Origin: Strix aluco | Taxonomy: Eukaryota > Chordata > Aves > Strigiformes > Strigidae | Direction: 5' to 3' | Assembly (NCBI RefSeq): GCF_031877795.1 | Contig: NC_133970.1 | Span: 47,622,828 to 47,686,827 of the forward strand | Length of the DNA: 64,000 nucleotides | In this document: positions 47,083 to 56,445 of the stretch, piece after piece | Layout: each line of letters begins with the position of its first letter | How positions within the stretch are numbered: position 1 is the stretch's first letter | The notes under the pieces: model-generated | Databases searched by the model: none | What the model was told of the DNA's origin: nothing | Seen by the model: the letters and a program-made list of their open reading frames with translations, nothing else | Program-made: the position numbers and the translations under genes

Positions 47083-48545
47083 GTCGTCATCCTCGACATG
47101 AGCTTGTATTCTCTCTTTTCCTTTCTGCTTCTCCGGACACTCATCTTGCCAGTGTCCTCTCTGCTTACACCATGCACACTGGTCCCTTCCCAAAGGCCGC
47201 TTGGGTTTTACACTCTTGAATCTCCTGCTTTCCGGTCGTGATGCCACTAATGCCCGCTTTTCCTTCCTTCGGTCCTCCTCCCTATTGCTACATACTCTCC
47301 ATGCTGCGTTCAACAAGATCTCCAGATCCCTATTGTCCGGCGGTTCCAGTTTCTGCAAATTCTTTCGAATATTCCGTGCTGATTGCCCTATAAATAATGA
47401 CACTAACTGTTGTATTCCCACCTCTGATCTTGGATCTAAGGGTGTGTGCCGTCTCATAGTATCCCGCAGTTTCTCTAGGAATTCTGATGGAGTTTCTTTG
47501 GGTCCCTGCTGAACGGCATATAGGGTCGACCAGTTAATTGCTTTCGGTATAGCCCGCTCCATGCCCCTTGCAATCCAATCCCTATATGCATTTAGCAATC
47601 TCATATGGGCTCCTCTGTTGGGGTCCCAGTGTGGGTCCTATAAGGGGAAGTGATCTTTTATATCTTTGTCTGTACCCTTAAGGTGATCAGTAGCAGATCC
47701 TGGGCTGTTTTTAATATTAATTGTTTTTCAGTTTCTGTTGTGTGATCCAATAATAATTGTATATCACTCCAATCCGGATCATGTTGTTTTATTAGAAACT
47801 GAAAATGCCTGGCCACCCTAACAGGGTCATCTCGATACCCCTTTGCTATGCTCCAGGTCTCGAGATCAAAGGAAGTAAACAGAACTTTTATTCTGACAGG
47901 GGCCCCATCCGGTCCTATGGCTTGTCTCACTGGAGCCTGCAATACCACTTGTTTCTCCCGTCCCTGAGTATGAAAGGATATGGGGCTGTGAGGCGGGGAG
48001 CTCGGCTCTGTCTCTGGCTCCTCCAAAGTCTCACTCTCCTCCTGCCGGCTTCTTATCGGTGATTTATAGAACTCAGGCAAATCCTTTACCTCGGTGGCCC
48101 TTTTCTCTTTCCCCAGTTTTGTGCATCTCTGTCCTATACTGCATGATGAACAACATCTTTTCAACTTTCCTTTCCCTTCCTTCTTATTTTCTTTTTCCAG
48201 TGCCAGCACTAGTGGATCTCGTGGGGGTGCCAGGCCACAGTCTGTTTGATATTCAGGATGGTCTCGGAGGGTGAAAAACATGTCTGCATAGGAGACTTCA
48301 TCCCACTTCCCTTCCCTCCTTAAAAACAGCATCAATTGCAGTAAGGTATTATAATTCAAGGTCCCATTAAGGGGCCATTTTTCCCCCTCATCCAGTTTAT
48401 ATAGGGGCCACCACTGATTGCAATATTTTATTAGGGTCTTTTTATTCACACTTGCGCCTGGAGGTCCCCCTATCTTCTTCCAGTGTGTTACAATGCAGCC
48501 CAGGGGGCTCTTTTTGACTATTCCCCCACTCTGGCTGCTCCCCAT
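47083..48545 (-). pseudogene. gag of provirus J, one frame change
   Basis: The ATG at 48545 starts MGSSQSGG, with Gly2 for myristoylation, and gives a matrix domain, a Pro/Glu-rich linker (about residues 150-195) and the start of capsid (to 47658). The frame then shifts near 47630. 47083-47604 carries the capsid C-terminal half and nucleocapsid with one CCHC box (CAWCKQRGHWQDEC) and basic flanks. Total length fits a gammaretroviral Gag. It ends at the UGA discussed separately. Confidence 0.85.
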
Positions 48546-48616
48546 CTTGTCTACCTTACCTTAAACGCTACCCGATTAAGCTGACAATATCTCACTCAGG
48601 CAGATGGTGCAAAGGT

Positions 48617-48769
48617 GTGCTCTCACCGCGGTGCAGCGTATGCACCTAAATTCAAGACAACAATTAACATAAAATTACTGCCTCCTGCTAGAGGAGAGAC
48701 ACTTTATTTATAACACTTGGAACACAGTACGAACAAACAGGCTGCACCGTTGATGCAGCGGGTGAGCAC
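48617..48769 (-). repeat. Foldback with poly(A) signal in its loop, J leader
   Basis: gtgctctcaccgcggtgcagc (48617-48637) pairs with gctgcacc (48741-48748) and gcgggtgagcac (48758-48769). Each arm also folds locally: ggtgcagcgtatgcacc at 48630-48646 and gctgcaccgttgatgcagc at 48741-48759. The loop holds AATAAA on the minus strand (48708-48703) and a further small stem (ctcctgctagaggag). The role is unknown. Confidence 0.6.
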
Positions 48770-48837
48770 TAGGGCGCGCTCTTTACTAATGGATGTTAAC
48801 TTGTCCGGCACGTACGATCCTAGCCCAATTAAGGATT

Positions 48838-49092
48838 TTACTGATTTTTTACACTATTTAATTTTCCACAGAATGCCTGTATGAGCTCTCCCGAGCGTTC
48901 TATCCTATCCCAATCTGAGCAGCTCCTACAGTTTTCACAGTCAAAATCACCTCCAAACACAACCCAAACATGATTTTTACAAGTAAAACACTCAATAACA
49001 AAAATTGGATTACATGAAAAATCCCCACTCCCGTGTATAGGACACCAAAAGTTGACAATTGGTTCGATTAGCACTGTTCCAGCATCTGCCAT
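48838..49092 (-). CDS. 84-residue cysteine-rich ORF, unknown, in leader of provirus J
   Basis: An uninterrupted ATG ORF lies between primer site and gag, antisense like the provirus. The product has eight Cys, including a CFTCKN...CENCRSC arrangement that looks like a zinc-binding or disulfide-rich module. It has no membrane segment and no retroviral motif that I know. The frame is open upstream to a GTG at 49188. AATAAA follows 130 bp downstream, and a TATA-like site with LTR-like sequence lies upstream near 49460. It could be an accessory gene of this virus family, a captured gene, or chance coding in a rearranged leader. I do not recognise a homologue. Confidence 0.4.
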   Translation of the reverse strand: MADAGTVLIEPIVNFWCPIHGSGDFSCNPIFVIECFTCKNHVWVVFGGDFDCENCRSCSDWDRIERSGELIQAFCGKLNSVKNQ

Positions 49093-49200
49093 GCACTTTG
49101 TTCCTCTCTGACCACTTCCTTCCCTCGCAGGATAACAGAACGGCAGATCAAAGAACTCCGCACTCACTCCGCGGCTGGGCCGCGCCACACACGCAGACAG

Positions 49201-49314
49201 TCACACAACCACACAAAGGGGCCCCTCACACTTATTACTCACACAACATAAAATGAGAAACACTACAAACATCAAAACCCCAATTATAATAATTGCCAAA
49301 GTTGTGATTTCCAT
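49201..49314 (-). CDS. 37-residue single-pass membrane peptide ORF, unknown
   Basis: ATG ORF starting MEITTLAIIIIGVLMF, with about 22 hydrophobic residues, then CCVSNKCEG and a short end. It lies upstream of the cysteine-rich ORF with about 110 bp between them. The same frame is open upstream to the TATA-like region, but that longer version would begin within a few bases of the TATA box and is unlikely to be used. The small membrane peptide and the cysteine-rich ORF could form one transcript. Function unknown. Confidence 0.35.
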   Translation of the reverse strand: MEITTLAIIIIGVLMFVVFLILCCVSNKCEGPLCVVV

Positions 49315-49381
49315 GAACCATAAACCATAAGCCGTCTGCCGTTTATCATTTACTGTATGTCCGCACCTGATCGATATCGAC

Positions 49382-49757
49382 TGAATTGCCGCGATTGAGA
49401 GACGGGAGGCAGGCTTGATGCAAGCAAAGTTCTCCACTTTATTACATGTAACACTCATTTTTATAGAAAATCAGAAGATGCGTGTGTTAAATTGATTGCT
49501 ATGCTTCAGAATTCTTATCAGTGTGCGCTAATTGGTAGCTACTTAACCTTTAGCAATTGGACTAATAGCAACTAAGCCACTCCTGTAAAAAACTCTAAAT
49601 TCCTAGCTGTCTGCACCGTCTTCGGCCCTTTATCAAGCATGACTCACAGGTTAGCAATTCTTCACCATATCAGCACTTTTCTCAGCGCTTTTCTCTTCCC
49701 TTTTTCAGGCCTCCCAAGGTCTGTAGCCTACAAGTTCCAGTACGTCCCCCTCTAACA
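49382..49757 (-). promoter_or_regulatory. LTR-like promoter segment inside the leader of provirus J
   Basis: In sense it starts TGTTAGAGGGGGACG and ends CGCGGCAATTCA. It has CTATAAAA (complement of 49459-49466) and AATAAA (complement of 49438-49443) closely spaced, as in short-R avian LTRs. The flanks (atcgac and acggag) do not match, so it is not a simple solo LTR. It may be the 5' LTR of a partly deleted inserted element whose body is the 48.56-49.38 kb block, or an internal promoter. Confidence 0.5.
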
Positions 49758-50207
49758 ACGGAGCAGTACAGGCCGTTCTGTCTGAGTCCTTCAAGTCGTA
49801 CCCGACACTGAATTATTATTAACGGTATCCGATTTTATATTTGATGGTAACACGGTAATGCCACACCACTCCCTTAACCCTGTACTAGGAGTACCCAGGT
49901 CGACCCAGGATACCAATGTGGTCTGAGTGTCGAAACCACCCTGCCACCCACGGGCCCACTACCACTCTACTTGGGGACTCGCACCCCAACCCCAGGGGCA
50001 AGCACAAAGGCTCTTTTCCTCACGTAGGACGTCTCCTCACGACTTACAGGTCTCCCCATTCTCCAACATACCTGATCCGCAGCCAATAGATGGTCCTTGT
50101 CTGTCCCTTTGGAGATCAGGAGAGCGAGGGAGTCTCTCCGAGAAAGAAACCTCGGGGCCCGCCTAGAGCATCCCCCTCTCAGCCGGTCCTGCAGCCGGAC
50201 AGAGAGG

Positions 50208-50225
50208 GTCCCATCTGGGGTGCCA
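50208..50225 (-). promoter_or_regulatory. Primer binding site, tRNA-Arg type
   Basis: The complement reads TGGCACCCCAGATGGGAC, three bases after the 5' LTR. To my knowledge this matches the 3' end of an arginine (CCU) tRNA over all 18 positions. Two donor-like splice sites (caggtatgt near 50070, ctgtaagt near 50045) follow in the leader. Confidence 0.75.
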
Positions 50226-50228
50226 AAT

Positions 50229-50973
50229 TGATTCACAGAAAAAAGACTCTACAACACGAAATAGAGTTCTAAAGCAGGTATGTTTTACTCCAGCTGGGGT
50301 GCAAGGGGATTTCTCCACAAAGCTTGCACGCCCACCGCACATTTTACCAAAAAGTTATCGAGTGTGGCTATACATATTCATTGGATTACATAACACAAAC
50401 ATACATATGCATGAGTGAGGCTGGGTTAGTTCTAGAGGCTGGTGTCAGCAGTTTATGTTCTCTTTGCACCTGCGCATTGCCTCCTGGGGGGCGTCTTCGG
50501 GGGGCTTTGGGAGGAAGGCTCGTAGTCTTTCTCACCTTGTTTTTTCCCCGGAGAATGCGCAGATTCTCTTGGCCAATTTCTTGAACAACAAAAATATTTT
50601 TCAGCCGGTTTACTCATCCTATCTTATTTAAGGGAACCAATGAAACTTCTACCATCCGTATATGATTATCTTTACTCATTACTGAGACCCAACTAGTTAG
50701 AGCACATCTGTTTCCCAAGGACAAAAACATGATATTTTGCTGAACACTGCAGTTCTTGGTAGATTTTCACAGTAAACTGCTTTGTTTTGATGGACACAGT
50801 AGTCCTTGGTAAAATTCCACAGAACAGTCTGGGCAAGCAGGATTCTTAGCAATATTCAAAAATACTGTAAGTAATACTATAAGTTGCTATAAGTAAGTAA
50901 ATAAGTTGCTAAGCAGTTTTCTATAAGTAAATAAGTAAATAAGTCTTAAAACAAGTAATCATTTCTCTGTATC
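50229..50973 (-). promoter_or_regulatory. 5' LTR of provirus J
   Basis: 745 bp, adjacent to the primer site through an aat spacer. It matches 41094-41832 end to end except that the outer tip reads tatcg. It contains a duplicated ataagtaaataag stretch near 50890-50945. Confidence 0.87.
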
Positions 50974-52446
50974 GTTTGGCAACCACTTCATCCAAAAACA
51001 AGCAATGATTTATGCAACCACTGTCATCTATGGAGCATATAAACTTGTCTCCCAATTCTGAAGTCTCACTCTGGAGTTGTGGGCATGGGAGCTGTGAGGT
51101 GCCTGCTTTGGTATCACTGCAAGACAGCGCTGCTCTGTACTCCCAGCTCAAAACAGTATAATCAGCCATTACTTCCTGAGAGTCACCTTTTCTCACTGCT
51201 GCTGAGCTTTGGTTGACACATACCAATGGCTACTGCAGCTCCTGCCGGAGCTGTTTTACAGGCAGAGCTATATCATAAGAGGGCATCGCACAACATGAAG
51301 GTAGCCCTGCCTCCTCCACGTGTGGAAGGTTTGGGGGAAGCTTTTGCCAATTGGACCCTAAAGAAAAGCCTGTTACTGGCACAGCTTATGTTAAGCTTTT
51401 GAAGGAGTGGAAACTTCAGCAAAGCCTTTCTATTGGGGCTCTCTTGTGTGGGTTTCTCTGGGGGAGGAATCAGGCCATTCTGGAATAACTCAACACAAAG
51501 AGTTGTGTTCCTCTGAAATCCAGGAAAATGGTAAGATTGCACAAGATGGGTCAAGATTGCTGACTGTAATAAGGGACAGGGTGAATCATAGTGTGACTGT
51601 GATGGGTAAATACAAGTTTCTTCCCAACTCCCTCAGCAAGCCTGAGTGTTCTGTGTGAAAAACACATGGCTTCTGCACCTGAATACACAAAAAATGCATG
51701 CCCTGAAGTGGACACCAGAAGTTTGCATTTCCTCCTCCCTACCCAGGCACTACTGTTTGCACAATCACTTTTACTTCTGCTCCAATCTTTTCTGTCCCTA
51801 TAGCTTCACCTTTGTTTTTTAAGGGATGACCAAGCTTCAAAAGCAGAGTGGACAGTGCTCTCTAGACTAATGAGGTGGTCAGAGCACCCTGTGGACATGG
51901 GAAACATCCTCTGGAGCACCCTTGCCCATTGCACCCCAGCTCTTACACTTCCCAAACAAGCCTTTAACCACTTCTGTAGTTGGAGGTGATATTTTCACCG
52001 ACATATGATGGCATATGTTGTTTCTCCCACAGGACTTCAGAGAGAGAAAATTCTCTGGTCTTTAAATCCAAGAGAGAGTTTCAGGACACAAATGCCAGTT
52101 GGGGAGGTCTGAGGATTGTGAGTAGGTAGAACAGAATGTAACACAAAAGACTGACTTCAGTGTTATAATCTCCAAAGTCAGGAGAGACTCCATCTAGATG
52201 TGACTTCACACAGTGTGTATATTCTGCATCTTAAAGGTCAAGACTTTCAGAGAGTCTTCCTTGGCATTAGTCTTGCTAATCCCAGGCATGAGAAGGAAGA
52301 CTATATGTAAGGGAAAGAATGTTGTTTTCGCATAATAAGCCTGATGGGAAGGGCAGGAGCGATTCACCAAAGCAATCAACAAGAGCAATTCACAACCATT
52401 GAAATCCCTGGCCTAGGGCTAGAAGGCAAGTGGTCTTTTTGTCAAC
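50974..52446. other. No gene recognised
   Basis: Unique-looking flank of provirus J. The ORFs at 50921-51226 and 51273-51554 (antisense) have no recognisable similarity, and no repeat ends were found. Confidence 0.5.
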
Positions 52447-52853
52447 TGTGATGACCCAGTACTTGGAACTGGCTTTAGATGGATGCAGATACCGAAAGAC
52501 TTGGGGCGAACTTTTCCATCTTAGTACGCTTGCGTGATGAGCTCATGCATATTAACTTCTCCGCCCGGGAGAAAGCCAAGGTTCATTTCCATGAACATGC
52601 GATGTATGAACACATACATGAAGGGGCGTATCGGTAGGCGGTTCGGGAGGTCTGTACACCCTGTAGTACTCAGCCAATGAGGAATCAGGGGAGGGAACTC
52701 GCGGTTGGGAGAAAGGGATATAAACCATTGCATGATGGCTGTTAGGTGCGTCCACTTGATGGGGGCGCCCGGACTTGCAAGAACGTAATAAAGAGTGGTT
52801 CACAATGCATCCTGTCTGAGCCGTTGATAATTGGCAACTGAGCTTTTCTCACA
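52447..52853 (+). promoter_or_regulatory. 5' LTR of element P
   Basis: The probable start is TGTGATGACCCAG; without a 3' LTR in the window the start is uncertain. It has a CCAATGAG box near 52675, TATA-like gatataaacc near 52718 and AATAAA at 52787-52792, and ends TTTTCTCACA. The CCAAT-TATA-AATAAA spacing is that of a gammaretroviral LTR. Confidence 0.75.
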
Positions 52854-52856
52854 ATT

Positions 52857-52874
52857 TGGGGGCTCGTCCGGGAG
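52857..52874 (+). promoter_or_regulatory. Primer binding site, tRNA-Pro
   Basis: tgggggctcgtccgggag lies three bases after the LTR. It is the classic proline-tRNA primer site of murine-leukaemia-type viruses (17 of the usual 18 bases by memory). Confidence 0.9.
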
Positions 52875-53263
52875 CGAAGTCGTCGCCTGGGAGTCTCCGC
52901 CGTTGAGGGCGAGGAGGCGCGCCCTGTTGATTTCAACGGTCTCGTGAATCGTCGATGGTGACTCCACGGGGACCAACTGAGATCCTGAGACTGATAATAT
53001 AGACGGGCCTTGTGAACCACTGGGGGCAAAAGGATTAAAAAAAAAAAAAAGAGAGGAACCCTGGAAAGCACTGTTAGACCAGGCAAACTCTGTGCACGGA
53101 CCAAGGTAAGAAAATTGGACTGTTAAGTACTGCCTTGGTGGTCTGGGAGATTCTGGTGGGTGGGAGCGAGTGAGCTGTACGTCAGTACGGGCTGAGGACG
53201 GAGTCCGCAGTGGCGGCTCTGCTGTACCGCGAGGAAAACGACCAGAAGTCTCGGGGAAAAAAA

Positions 53264-53737
53264 ATGGGGAACAAAAAGACTAAGCTTAGCGGGAATTCAG
53301 GGAAGGTCCCTGAAAACATTCCCCCGTACAGTCCATTGGGGAGAATGTTGTTACGATGGAGGAACGTTCAGAATACAAGGGGAAGGACAAAAAGAAAATG
53401 ACACATTATTGTGTTTTTGTGTGGACAAAGGAGCCCATTTTGGGACGTAAAGCTTTTTGGCCAAAATATGGGTCAACTGAGAACTGGTTATGTCAAGACT
53501 TAAACTTATATGTGAATTCAAAGACCCCTTTTTCACAAGAGGAGTCTGACTACGCCTCCTGCTGGGTCCAATAAAGGACTGAACACCTTTTTACCTTAAA
53601 GGTGGAACAGGAGGAGTGGGAAGAAACTGGGGATGAAAAGCCTCCAGAAGCTATCGTTGTGGGAGACTGGGGCATTTTGAGAGAGAATGCCCAGAGTTAA
53701 AGTAATTCCAGTCATGAACTTTGAAGACATAGAATAG
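53264..53737 (+). pseudogene. gag of element P, mostly deleted
   Basis: The ATG at 53264 begins MGNKKTKLSG (Gly2 myristoylation), followed by a matrix domain that shifts frame near 53360 and continues to about 53573. The capsid is missing here, though a capsid-like piece is found out of place at 55300-55485. A nucleocapsid trace (YRCGRLGHFERECPE) lies at 53652-53697. TAG at 53735-53737 is in the protease frame, in the usual gamma gag/pol junction position. Confidence 0.75.
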
Positions 53738-55034
53738 AGGAGTCAGGGGCTCTTTAGCTATAGATCCCACCAAGAGCCCTTGATAAATTGGAGGGTGGGA
53801 TCCCGGGAGGAGGAAGTGATATTCTTAGTTGATACCGGGGCAAGCAGGACTTCTTTAAATTATATTCCCTTGGGGTTGGAGCTATCGGACCAATGGGCGT
53901 CGGTGGCCGGCATAAAAGGGGAAGGGTTTACAGCTTCTGTATTTAAACCTACCAGTTTGAGATTTAAAAATAGGACAGTTGTGGGACAACTGTTATATGT
54001 CTCAAAGGCAGGCAGTAATCTACTGGGCCAGGATCTGGTGATACGACTAGGATTACAAATCCACACTTATAAGGAATGTGTATGACTATTACAATGAATA
54101 CTCTGACAGAGAAAGATGAGGTAGATATAAACCCCATCGTGTGAGTCAAAGAGGGTAATAGGGGAGGACTAAAAATCCCCCCCCTTAAAAATTACCTTAT
54201 TGGATGGACATGACATAGTACGACAGAAACAATATCCGATTTCAGCAGAGGGGCGGAAAGGTCTTCAACCAATAATTGAGGGGTTGCTTAAGGATGGACT
54301 GCTGGAACCCTGTATGTCCCCTTTCAACACCCCATTTTGCCAGTTCGAAAAACAGATGGTTCTTATCAATTAGTACAAGACTTAAGAAAAGTAAATGAAA
54401 TAGTCAAAAAGAGATATCCTGTGGTACCAAACCTGTATACTCTGAGTAAAATACCACATGGACACAGATGGTTCAGTGTTATAGACTTAAATGATGCTTT
54501 TTGGGCTTACCCATTGGATCCGGAAACTAGGGATTTATTTACCTTTGAATGGGAAGACGCCCAGACAGGGCGCAAACAACAGTTGAGGTGGACTGTTCTA
54601 CCTCAAGGATTTACAGAATCCCCTAATTTATTTGGGCAGATATTGGAACAAACTGTGGAACAATTTAAGCCACCTGAAGGGGACATGTTACTACAGTATG
54701 TGGATGACATTTTACTCTCAGGGGAGGAGCGGTCTGAGGTGAAAGTAGCCACTGATGGACTCCTTAATTTTCTGGGAAAACAAGGGTTAAGGGTCTCAAA
54801 GGCCAAATCCAATATATAGAAAATGAGGTTAAGTATTTGGGCCATTTAATTACAGAAGGGAGACGAAAAATAAATCCCGAAGGGATTCAAGGGATAATTA
54901 CCGCTCCCTGGAACTAAGAAAGAATTAAGAAAGTTTTGGGGATTGACTGGGCATTGCCGCCTATGGATTGAGGCCTATGCACAGAAAACAAAGGGGTTGT
55001 ATCTTAAACTGCTGGATGAGGAACCAAAACCTAG
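53738..55034 (+). pseudogene. Protease and reverse transcriptase of element P
   Basis: Protease is at 53780-54085 (FLVDTGASRTSLN and GQDLVIRLG), ending early. After a gap with stops, RT runs from 54337 to 54819 with motif A (FSVIDLNDAFW) and intact YVDD (54697-54708). The frame changes near 54815. Thumb/connection residues (LTGHCRLWIEAYAQKTKG) continue to about 55034, where the order breaks. Confidence 0.85.
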
Positions 55035-55485
55035 TGCTCCTTCCCCTCCACCAGCAGCCGAACCCGTAATCGAGAAAAGCAGAAACAATTAGAAAATAGT
55101 GGGGCAGAGGTTTGGGGAGGCGTTGGCGGCGGCGGGCGGCCCCTAGGACCGCGGCACGACCCCGCGCCAGGACGCGGCCCCCTCGCGGTGCCGCAGGGAG
55201 GGGGCCCGGCCGCTCCGGTCTGACCGTGCTGCTGGAGGAGCCCGGCCGGGGAATAAAGCGGCGAGCGAGGAAAAAAAAAAAAAAAAAAAAAAAAAGTTAC
55301 AAATGTATTCGGGAGTAGACCCTGCATCCCCGGTGGGGGAGGCTTTATTAAAAACTCAATTCGTGACCAAATTATGGGGAGATATTAGAAGTTAGAAAAA
55401 TTCGATGATTGGCAAGAGCGGGGTCTACAGGAATTGTTAAGAGAAGCGCAGGAGGTGCGTGTTAGAAGAGATGAGAATAGGTTTC
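55035..55485 (+). other. Interpolated block in pol: GC-rich poly(A) segment plus capsid-like piece
   Basis: The pol connection should run directly from the residues at 55034 to those at 55486 (FQKLKETLAEPPVL). Instead there are about 450 bp made of three parts. The first is a Pro/Ala-rich stretch (to about 55110). The second is a GC-rich segment at 55112-55270 with AATAAA at 55252-55257, 13 bp before A25 at 55271-55295. The third is capsid-like sequence (SGVDPASPVGEALLKTQF) to about 55485. An AATAAA followed by poly(A) on the plus strand is what a copied polyadenylated mRNA looks like. No flanking duplication is seen. The origin of the GC-rich segment is unknown. Confidence 0.7.
55271..55295 (+). 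repeat. A25 tract downstream of AATAAA
   Basis: 25 consecutive A, 13 bases after AATAAA, at the end of a very GC-rich 160-bp segment and directly before capsid-like sequence. It resembles a retained mRNA poly(A) tail. Confidence 0.9.
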
Positions 55486-56020
55486 AGAAACTAAAAGAAA
55501 CACTGGCTGAGCCTCCAGTGTTAAGTTTGTTGGATGTTAAAAAGCCTTTTCAATTATTTATAACTACCTCGGATCAAACTGCTTATGGGGTTCTGCCCCA
55601 AGATTAGGCTGGAAGTAAGAGACCAATTGGATATTTTTCAAAATTATTAGATCCCTTAAGCAGGGGCTGGCCAACATGCTTACAGTCTTTAGTGGCAGCA
55701 GCCTTACTGATTGAAGAGGCAGGAAAGGTGACTTTTGGAGCGATTATCACAGTGTTTTCCCCTCATGATGTGCGTGGGGTGCTGCAGCAAAAGGCTGAGA
55801 AATGGCTCACTGATAGTCGGCTATTGAAATATGAGACTGTCTTAATGGAAGCACCAGAATTAGAACTGAGAGTAACTGGTGCTCAAAATCCTACTCAATT
55901 TTTATATGGAGATCCTAGGGATGAATTAAGTCACAATTGCATTGAAGTAATAGAATTACGAACAAAGATAAGACCTGATCTAGAACAAACTGAATTGAAT
56001 TCAAAGGTTGTTTATATGTA
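55486..56020 (+). pseudogene. pol of element P: connection domain
   Basis: Residues resembling the gammaretroviral connection (VLSLLDVKKPFQLFITTSDQ and IGYFSKLLDPLSRGWP, then ALLIEEAGKVTFGA) run with a TAG near 55606. They end near LEQTELNSKVVYM, followed by TAA. RNase H should start here (an Asp in a TDGS-type motif is expected) but is not found. Confidence 0.8.
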
Positions 56021-56445
56021 ATGAAACAAGAAGTAGATTATGGGAAAAAGATATATAACCCTCAGGAGTTCACCGAAATTCAAAAATTGGGGACCACTGT
56101 GGTGAATGGGAAGTGGATCCTTCTAGACAATAGGGATACAAGGAGAATTGCAGAGGACTCTGCAAACCAGACCAGAATTGAAACGAAACTTTTGGGTGAC
56201 AGGTACAGTGTAGAAGAGATTAATGAAAACCAATTAAGTATTCGAGCCACAAACAATAAGAGAGATCTTGATAGCTGTTCAGTGCGTACCATTAATGGCA
56301 CATCATGGATAAAAAGCAGGCACTCTGATCTTTTACCTGGTGACACAAATGTTAATGAATATGACCCTAAAATCAATATGTTTGAGAAAACTGAACGTAT
56401 GTCATGTATTTCTACCAGCAAAACAATTTCTGCAATGAATGAAAG
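56021..56445 (+). other. Open stretch replacing RNase H / integrase zinc domain, origin unknown
   Basis: About 140 codons without a stop, in the same frame as the downstream integrase. The encoded sequence (for example KLLGDRYSVEEINENQLSIR, later LLPGDTNVNEYDPKINMFEK) has no RNase H Asp/Glu motifs and no His-His-Cys-Cys zinc site. I do not recognise it as retroviral. It joins integrase core at IQIDFTELP. It reads like a soluble, moderately charged cellular protein segment. Alternatives are a highly diverged RNase H or a fused fragment of another element. An ORF entry of 193 codons (56021-56602) spans this and the integrase core. Confidence 0.5.

Larger units (their letters stand above)
41094..50973 (-). 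mobile_element. Provirus J, full-length gammaretrovirus-like, antisense, 9.9 kb
   Basis: Two LTRs (739 and 745 bp; roughly 3-4% different by eye) enclose primer site, a long leader, gag, pro-pol and env, in class I order. Flanks ctttg (41089-41093) and gtttg (50974-50978) are an imperfect duplication. The 5' LTR tip (complement tatcg) has lost a base relative to the 3' LTR. gag has one CCHC knuckle, pol shows a gamma-type integrase, and gag and pol are in one frame across UGA. All genes carry shifts. The leader between primer site and gag is 1.66 kb, unusually long. Confidence 0.9.

Noticed and set aside
49201-49458. 85-residue version of the leader membrane peptide
   Set aside because: Its start lies within a few bases of the TATA-like site, so only the inner ATG (49314) is plausible.
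49967-50236. 89-codon antisense ORF across the J primer site
   Set aside because: It overlaps the primer site and LTR junction, uses a start inside the LTR edge, and is best explained as chance coding of the structured leader.
55112-55318. Arg/Lys-rich ORF over the GC-rich poly(A) segment
   Set aside because: It reads through the poly(A) tract as poly-Lys and is an artefact of composition.
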